Positions 6,595 through 9,710 of a stretch of DNA of 9,710 nucleotides are shown here, one piece after another. Position numbers and translations under genes: made by a program. The notes beneath the pieces are model-generated. The model was not told where the DNA came from. It saw nothing but the letters and a program-made list of their open reading frames with translations, and made no database searches. How positions within the stretch are numbered: position 1 is the stretch's first letter; the number at the start of each line of letters is the position of its first letter. The stretch lies in assembly GCA_934371475.1 (NCBI GenBank), contig CAKRNX010000079.1, positions 1 through 9,710 on the forward strand, in the 5' to 3' direction. Source of the stretch: an uncultured Lachnospiraceae bacterium (GTDB taxonomy: Bacteria > Bacillota > Clostridia > Lachnospirales > Lachnospiraceae).

Positions 6595-6715
6595 GGATCT
6601 GTCCGAAAAGACTTTTCGCCGGCTGCAAGTTCCGACACTCAGGAACACCGACGCATAACACAGCTTTCTAAATTCGGAGGCCCGCGATGGCGAAAGCAAT
6701 TTTCAAACAGGCTCC
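6595..6715. repeat. Inverted-repeat element C in the lrgAB leader
   Basis: The ends are imperfect inverted repeats: GGATCTGTCCGAAAA at 6595, and the reverse complement of the right end, GGAGCCTGTTTGAAAA. The interior has GTTCC-GACACTCA-GGAAC. The ends share the (C)TGTYYGAAAA core with the elements at 705, 1338 and 5353, though the interior differs. It lies between the predicted lrgAB promoter and the lrgA start. No coding capacity is seen. Confidence 0.55.
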
Positions 6716-6726
6716 AGTTCTTTTAT

Positions 6727-6755
6727 AAAATACTCTATTGTCCTTTCCCGGTCAA
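6727..6755 (-). promoter_or_regulatory. Sigma-A-type promoter for lrgAB
   Basis: On the minus strand: TTGACC (6755-6750), a 17-nt spacer, then TATTTT (6732-6727). The predicted start near 6720 is a few bases before the repeat element at 6595-6715, leaving a leader of about 160 nt before the lrgA ATG at 6559. Confidence 0.6.
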
Positions 6756-6800
6756 GTTCTGTTTTTGGTACAGGAAATTTGTGCAGGCTGCGTCAGCAGT

Positions 6801-6827
6801 TTTCACAGGACGCAATTTCCTGTGAAA
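6801..6827. other. Perfect hairpin behind the GTPase-operon terminator
   Basis: TTTCACAGGA (6801-6810) and TCCTGTGAAA (6818-6827) form a perfect 10-bp stem with a 7-nt loop. No T-run follows on either strand. ACAGGAAATT at 6770-6779 is also complementary to 6814-6823, so two mutually exclusive folds are possible. Confidence 0.55.
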
Positions 6828-6828
6828 T

Positions 6829-6868
6829 AAAAAATGCCTTCTCCGCTGTTTTCCCGGCAAAGGAGGCA
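6829..6868 (-). terminator. Rho-independent terminator of the GTPase operon
   Basis: On the minus strand TGCCTCCTTTGC (6868-6857) pairs with GCGGAGAAGGCA (6846-6835) around a 10-nt loop. It is a 12-bp stem with one mismatch and two G-U pairs, followed directly by TTTTTT (6834-6829) and more T. It lies about 175 nt after the stop at 7044 and stops transcription before the lrgAB promoter. Confidence 0.75.
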
Positions 6869-7043
6869 CTTATCTGTGTAAAGCGGATATTCGCAATCCA
6901 CTTTCGCTGCTTGCTTATGAACGCAGTCACTTCGCAACTGTCAGCGGGAGCTATTGACTCCCACTGACATATGCATCCCTCCGGTCCACTGCTTAGTGCT
7001 CCGCGCACCTGAAGCGGTGGAATGCTTATTCTGCGTTCAAACT
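6869..7043 (-). other. Gene-free 3' region with a long hairpin and a 9-codon frame
   Basis: No convincing gene lies between the GTPase stop and its terminator. TGTCAGCGGGAG (6939-6950) and CTCCCACTGACA (6958-6969) form a 12-bp stem with one mismatch and a 7-nt loop. On the minus strand GGAGG stands 8 nt before an ATG at 6970 that opens a 9-codon frame (MSVGVNSSR, stop at 6941) made almost entirely of this hairpin. Whether it is translated is unknown. Confidence 0.4.
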
Positions 7044-7988
7044 TTAATTAAAATATACCAGATCGCTGGCAGGCGGCTCTGCTGACTTCAGATGTTTGGC
7101 ATAGAGCACCGGACCTTCTCCGCCGTACTCCGGCACATTCTCATAACGAACTTCCGCTGTGATCTCCAGCCATTGCTTCTGCTGCAGCTTGTCTGTAAAC
7201 TTGGATTTGCACATATACCCGATAAAGCGGATATCATTTTCACAGCAGGTCATGGCGTTGCGTCCCGGAATGAACGTATTGGCCGGGAACTTTTTCGGGA
7301 TCATTACTTTTCCTTTGAATTTCACTGTTTTCCCATTATATCGCTCCGGTGTATCCATTGCGTCCAGGTACCAGAGCCCAAAATCGGTATCTTCAATCTC
7401 AATCACATCTGCATTCAGATCGTAAGGAGGCTGCTCTTTGCCAAGTTCCAGAGGCTCTCCCTCCGGATCTTCGAAAGCCAGCATCGCCTGGGGATTAACC
7501 GCTTTTACACTTCTGCGGTACATCTGAAGATCCATGTCCAGAGATCAGCGGTTGAAAATGACCATCTCCGTATAGGCAAAAATGTTGCTGAGGATGCTTC
7601 TCATATTGTTCAGATAAACGCCAAATGTACTTCCATCCACCAGCGTAATCACCTGCACAATCTCCCAGCGTCTCGGAAGATGGCTGTCCGCAAATTTTTT
7701 TGCATCCCACATTCCGTTAAATTCAATAAATACCCGGTAAGGCTTATAATATTTCTGGCAGTATTCCAGATATTCCTTCGTCAGGTCCTCTTCGTTCTCC
7801 ACCGTGGCAATTTCAATATTGTGTCTGGCATATTCCTTTTCGTCGTACTCTACCTCGCCCTCCTCGCAGACCAAGAGCAGAGTCTTCTGCCCATCCGCAA
7901 AATCCGGGGATGACAGCACATCCTGAATAAACGAAGTCTTTCCGCTCTCAAGAAATCCTGTAATCATATATACCGGTACTTCAAACAT
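7044..7988 (-). CDS. COG0523-like P-loop GTPase fused to a DUF1980-like domain, with in-frame UGA (Sec candidate or nonsense)
   Basis: Read through one UGA (7547-7545, codon 148) this is a 314-residue protein. The N-terminal half is a P-loop GTPase with Walker A GFLESGKTS (11-19). It lacks the CxCC metal motif of its neighbour and has IEFNG (88-92) where CobW proteins have a Walker B like IEPSG. FNR-UGA-S (145-149) lies where the NKxD base-recognition motif belongs. The C-terminal half (about 190-314) resembles the DUF1980/TIGR03943 C-terminal domain: GKTVKFKGKV, FIPGRNAMTCCENDIRFIG with Cys248/Cys249, and Cys260. The ATG at 7988 follows AAGGAAG. The downstream half is in the same frame, and its first ATG (7535) has no ribosome site. 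It follows the metal-binding GTPase by 37 nt, so a shared role in metal allocation is inferred. Alternatives are a selenoprotein, a nonsense-mutated pseudogene or a sequencing error. Confidence 0.7.
7512..7547 (-). promoter_or_regulatory. SECIS-like hairpin directly after the in-frame UGA
   Basis: After UGA (7547-7545) the minus strand folds as follows: UCU (7544-7542) with AGA (7514-7512), a C-C mismatch, UGG (7540-7538) with CCG (7518-7516), one bulged A (7519), and ACAU (7537-7534) with AUGU (7523-7520). The apical loop is GGAUCUUCAG. A bulge near a G-starting loop is SECIS-like. The loop begins only 11 nt after the UGA, nearer than in E. coli fdhF. Confidence 0.35.
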
Positions 7989-8025
7989 ATCGCTCACTTC
8001 CTTCCACTCTGCACCGCGCCGGCTC

Positions 8026-9120
8026 TTACAATCCAAACAGCTGTGCCAGTTTTTCTTCCTGTAATTTTGCTCCGATCACGCAGAGACGTCCTGTATAATC
8101 CGGCTGTCCTTCTCTCAGCTCATACTCTCCGGGTACCATATCAAAATAGATCCAGGTACCATCAGTGGACGGCAGCATTCCCTTGGCACGCAGCACCGCA
8201 CCGTACTCATCTGTCTCAGACAGTTTCTTCAGGATGCCCTCAAGCTCCTCTCTGCTGTATTTCTTCGGAGTCTCTTTTCCCCAGCTGGTAAATACCTCAT
8301 CTGCATGATGATGATGGTGATGGTCATGGTCGTTGTGATCGTGATCATGATCGTGGCCGCAGCCGCACTCATGGTCGTGGTCATGATGATGCTCATGATC
8401 GTGATCACAGCCACATTCATGGTCATGATGATGCTCGTGATCGTGATCATGACCACAGCAGCACTCATCATCATGATCATGGTGATGATGATGTTCTTCT
8501 TCTATCAGTTCATCGGCCAATGAGACAGACTGTTCCATAGCGCCGAGAATCTGCTGACCGCTCAACTGATCCCATGGTGTCGTAATGATGGTCGCATTGG
8601 GATTTTTCTCGCGGATCAGAGCAACAGCTGCATTCAGCTTCTCCTCATCCACTTTCTGAGTCCTGCTCAGGATAATTGTGCCTGCGCTCTCTACCTGGTT
8701 GTTATAGAACTCACCGAAGTTCTTCATATACATTTTTACCTTCATGGCATCTGCCACAGTTACCAGACTATTCACTTCAATCTGGCAGTCTTCCGCTACA
8801 TTCTCTACGGCCCTGCGCACATCGGAAAGCTTGCCGACTCCGGAGGGCTCAATGATGATGCGGTCCGGTGCAAACTGCTCCATCACTTTCTTTAACGCTT
8901 TGTCAAAATCTCCGACAAGTGAACAGCAGATACAGCCGGAGTTCATCTCCGTAATGTTGATTCCCGCATCTTTCAGGAAGCCACCGTCAATACCGATCTC
9001 TCCAAATTCATTCTCAATCAGTACAATTTTCTGTCCTGCAAAAGCATCTTTGATCAGCTTTTTGATCAGAGTAGTTTTGCCAGCGCCAAGAAAACCTGAG
9101 ATAATATCAATCTTTGTCAT
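8026..9120 (-). CDS. CobW/COG0523-family metal-handling GTPase with His/Cys-rich insert
   Basis: A 364-residue G3E-type P-loop GTPase. Members act as metal chaperones or insertases (zinc, cobalt, nickel). In order: Walker A GFLGAGKTT (9-17), ENEFGEIGID (36-45), the CxCC metal site GCICC (62-66), Walker B-like IIIEPSGVG (88-96) and SRTQ (152-155) in the NKxD position. A charged insert at 210-272 holds 31 His and 7 Cys. The CobW C-terminal domain follows (about 306-364). The ATG at 9120 is preferred: AGAAGGG precedes it and the protein then begins right at the P-loop strand (MTKIDIISGFLGAGK). The frame is open to 9195, but that extension looks like leader. The stop is 37 nt before the next GTPase, so they are co-transcribed. 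The CxCC site and His-rich tract suggest zinc-group metal delivery or storage; the actual metal is not known. Confidence 0.93.
   Translation of the reverse strand: MTKIDIISGFLGAGKTTLIKKLIKDAFAGQKIVLIENEFGEIGIDGGFLKDAGINITEMNSGCICCSLVGDFDKALKKVMEQFAPDRIIIEPSGVGKLSDVRRAVENVAEDCQIEVNSLVTVADAMKVKMYMKNFGEFYNNQVESAGTIILSRTQKVDEEKLNAAVALIREKNPNATIITTPWDQLSGQQILGAMEQSVSLADELIEEEHHHHHDHDDECCCGHDHDHEHHHDHECGCDHDHEHHHDHDHECGCGHDHDHDHNDHDHHHHHHADEVFTSWGKETPKKYSREELEGILKKLSETDEYGAVLRAKGMLPSTDGTWIYFDMVPGEYELREGQPDYTGRLCVIGAKLQEEKLAQLFGL
8305..8493 (-). repeat. Tandem coding repeat for the His/Cys metal-binding insert
   Basis: This encodes residues 210-272 of the GTPase. Three related units are visible: ECCCGHDHDHEHHHDH (219-234), ECGCDHDHEHHHDHDH (235-250) and ECGCGHDHDHDHNDHDHHHHHH (251-272, too long to be a clean copy and ending in six His). 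CAT/CAC and GAT/GAC codon runs make the DNA itself repetitive, so copy number could change by slippage. Confidence 0.85.
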
Positions 9121-9290
9121 AAATAACCCTTCTTTCAGAATCCTAAATACACAGATTGCCGCGTGCTGCGCACTTTTGCAATCCCTCGTCATCATTTACA
9201 TAAAACTCAAGCATACTTCCGCACTCTTGCTGCGGAAAAGATGTCATAATACACCCGGAGAGTGATTTCTCTCTGCAAGTATGCTTCCAT
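9121..9290 (-). promoter_or_regulatory. Structured leader/control region of the GTPase operon
   Basis: A 10-bp inverted repeat, AAGCATACTT (9209-9218) and AAGTATGCTT (9277-9286), encloses two hairpins. These are TCCGCA/TGCGGA (9218-9223 with 9231-9236) and GAGAG/CTCTC (9258-9262 with 9269-9273). A further hairpin, GATTGC/GCAATC (9154-9159 with 9178-9183) with inner GTGC/GCAC, lies closer to the gene. As RNA the first set would be a three-way junction. As DNA the repeat arms are two copies of a near-palindromic site flanking a TATTAT (9251-9246) that could be a -10 box. I recognise no known riboswitch and no Fur/Zur box. Confidence 0.45.
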
Positions 9291-9328
9291 AAAAATGGAG
9301 CTGCTTCCCTTATGGTTTCGCAGCTCCA
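9291..9328 (-). terminator. Terminator of the ABC transporter operon
   Basis: On the minus strand TGGAGCTGC (9328-9320) pairs perfectly over 9 bp with GCAGCTCCA (9304-9296) across a 15-nt loop, and TTTTT (9295-9291) follows. It lies 57 nt after the ABC ATPase stop and separates it from the GTPase leader. Confidence 0.85.
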
Positions 9329-9385
9329 CTATTATAATACATATTTTTCTAAGATTCCAGCCCCATTTCCGGAGCCATTCCTGTC

Positions 9386-9710
9386 TTATCGCTGAAATTT
9401 TCCCAGAAATTCTTTCATTCTGCTGTGATCAGCCGTAAAAACTTCTTCCGGTGTACCGGAAAGTGCTACGACACCTTTGTCCATAAAAATCACCTGATCC
9501 GAAATTTCTCTCGCAAATGACATCTCATGGGTCACAATTACCATTGCAATATGCAGATCTGCCAGCGACTTGATCACCTTCAGCACTTCCCCTGTCAGTT
9601 CCGGATCCAAAGCTGAAGTCGGCTCATCAAAAAACAGGATCTGAGGATTGAGCGCCAGAGCCCTGGCGATCGCCACTCGCTGACACTGTCCGCCGGAAAG
9701 CTGGCATGGA
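9386..9710 (-). CDS. Polar amino-acid ABC transporter ATP-binding protein, N-terminus cut off by window edge
   Basis: The last 107 residues of an ABC ATPase are visible, from PCQLSGGQCQRVAIARAL to the TAA stop at 9386. They contain the ABC signature LSGGQ, Walker B ILFFDEPTSALDPE with D-loop, the switch histidine in VTHEM, and the C-terminal KEFLGKFQR ending typical of GlnQ/ArtP-type ATPases for polar amino-acid uptake. The Walker A half lies beyond the right edge. A Cys follows LSGGQ where Gln is usual (LSGGQQQR); it is probably tolerated but uncommon. As the last gene before a strong terminator it fits the common order binding protein-permease-ATPase, with the other genes outside the window. 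The substrate cannot be told from this part. Confidence 0.93.
   Translation of the reverse strand, partial: PCQLSGGQCQRVAIARALALNPQILFFDEPTSALDPELTGEVLKVIKSLADLHIAMVIVTHEMSFAREISDQVIFMDKGVVALSGTPEEVFTADHSRMKEFLGKFQR

Noticed and set aside
6793..7008. 71-residue minus-strand frame after the GTPase operon
   Set aside because: It starts at GTG without a good ribosome site and runs straight through a 12-bp hairpin and a Rho-independent terminator.
7044..7535. The DUF1980-like half as an independent gene starting at 7535
   Set aside because: No Shine-Dalgarno site precedes 7535 or the next Met. The segment continues the upstream frame directly, so it is treated as one gene with an internal UGA.
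7092..7913. 273-residue plus-strand open frame spanning the UGA site
   Set aside because: It is antisense to the GTPase/DUF1980-like gene, which has clear family motifs. No ribosome site or domain supports the plus-strand frame.
8305..8523. Met/Val-rich plus-strand frame, and a CRISPR-like repetitive look
   Set aside because: It is the antisense of the His/Asp codon repeats in the GTPase gene. The units are short, unequal and have no spacers, so it is neither a real protein nor a CRISPR array.

Overview
The window looks like chromosomal DNA from a spore-forming gut clostridium, most likely a Lachnospiraceae (Blautia/Dorea/Ruminococcus-like). The reasons are a YyaC sporulation gene, the Firmicutes order dnaX-ybaB-recR, roughly balanced base composition, strong purine-rich Shine-Dalgarno sites, and protein flavours typical of that family. 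This is an inference from memory, not a database result. UGA is an ordinary stop codon here (recR, ybaB and lrgA all end in it). All genes except yyaC lie on the minus strand.

Layout, left to right. (1) 1-526, minus: the N-terminal part of an unrecognised protein running off the left edge. (2) 527-805: a divergent intergenic region with two perfect odd-length palindromes, a candidate forespore (sigma F/G) promoter and a degenerate repeat. (3) 806-1351, plus: yyaC. (4) 1338-1468: a 131-bp inverted-repeat element between the convergent yyaC and recR; it supplies the yyaC stop codon. (5) 4186-1549, minus: dnaX, ybaB and recR, a replication/recombination operon. (6) 5330-4257, minus: a phosphofructokinase with its own promoter and terminator. 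(7) 6559-5493, minus: lrgA and lrgB, translationally coupled, with their own promoter. (8) 9120-7044, minus: two tandem COG0523/CobW-type P-loop GTPases. The first carries a spectacular His/Cys-rich metal-binding insert. The second is fused to a DUF1980-like domain and is interrupted by a single in-frame UGA. (9) 9710-9386, minus: the C-terminal part of a polar amino-acid ABC transporter ATPase running off the right edge.

Two things stand out. The first is the second GTPase. Its two halves are in the same frame with no start signal for the downstream half, and the UGA falls inside the nucleotide base-recognition motif. It is followed at once by a foldable hairpin resembling a bacterial SECIS. 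It is therefore either a candidate selenoprotein or a recent nonsense mutation. The second is a family of related inverted-repeat elements (four copies of differing decay). Three of them sit about 12-16 nt downstream of a predicted -10 box (yyaC, pfkA, lrgA), so they would form the 5' leader of those transcripts.

In function, dnaX/ybaB/recR serve replication and repair, the phosphofructokinase serves glycolysis, and lrgAB serves murein-hydrolase control or pyruvate transport. The paired GTPases probably act in metal (zinc-like) allocation. Their upstream leader is rich in dyads and hairpins and may be the control region.
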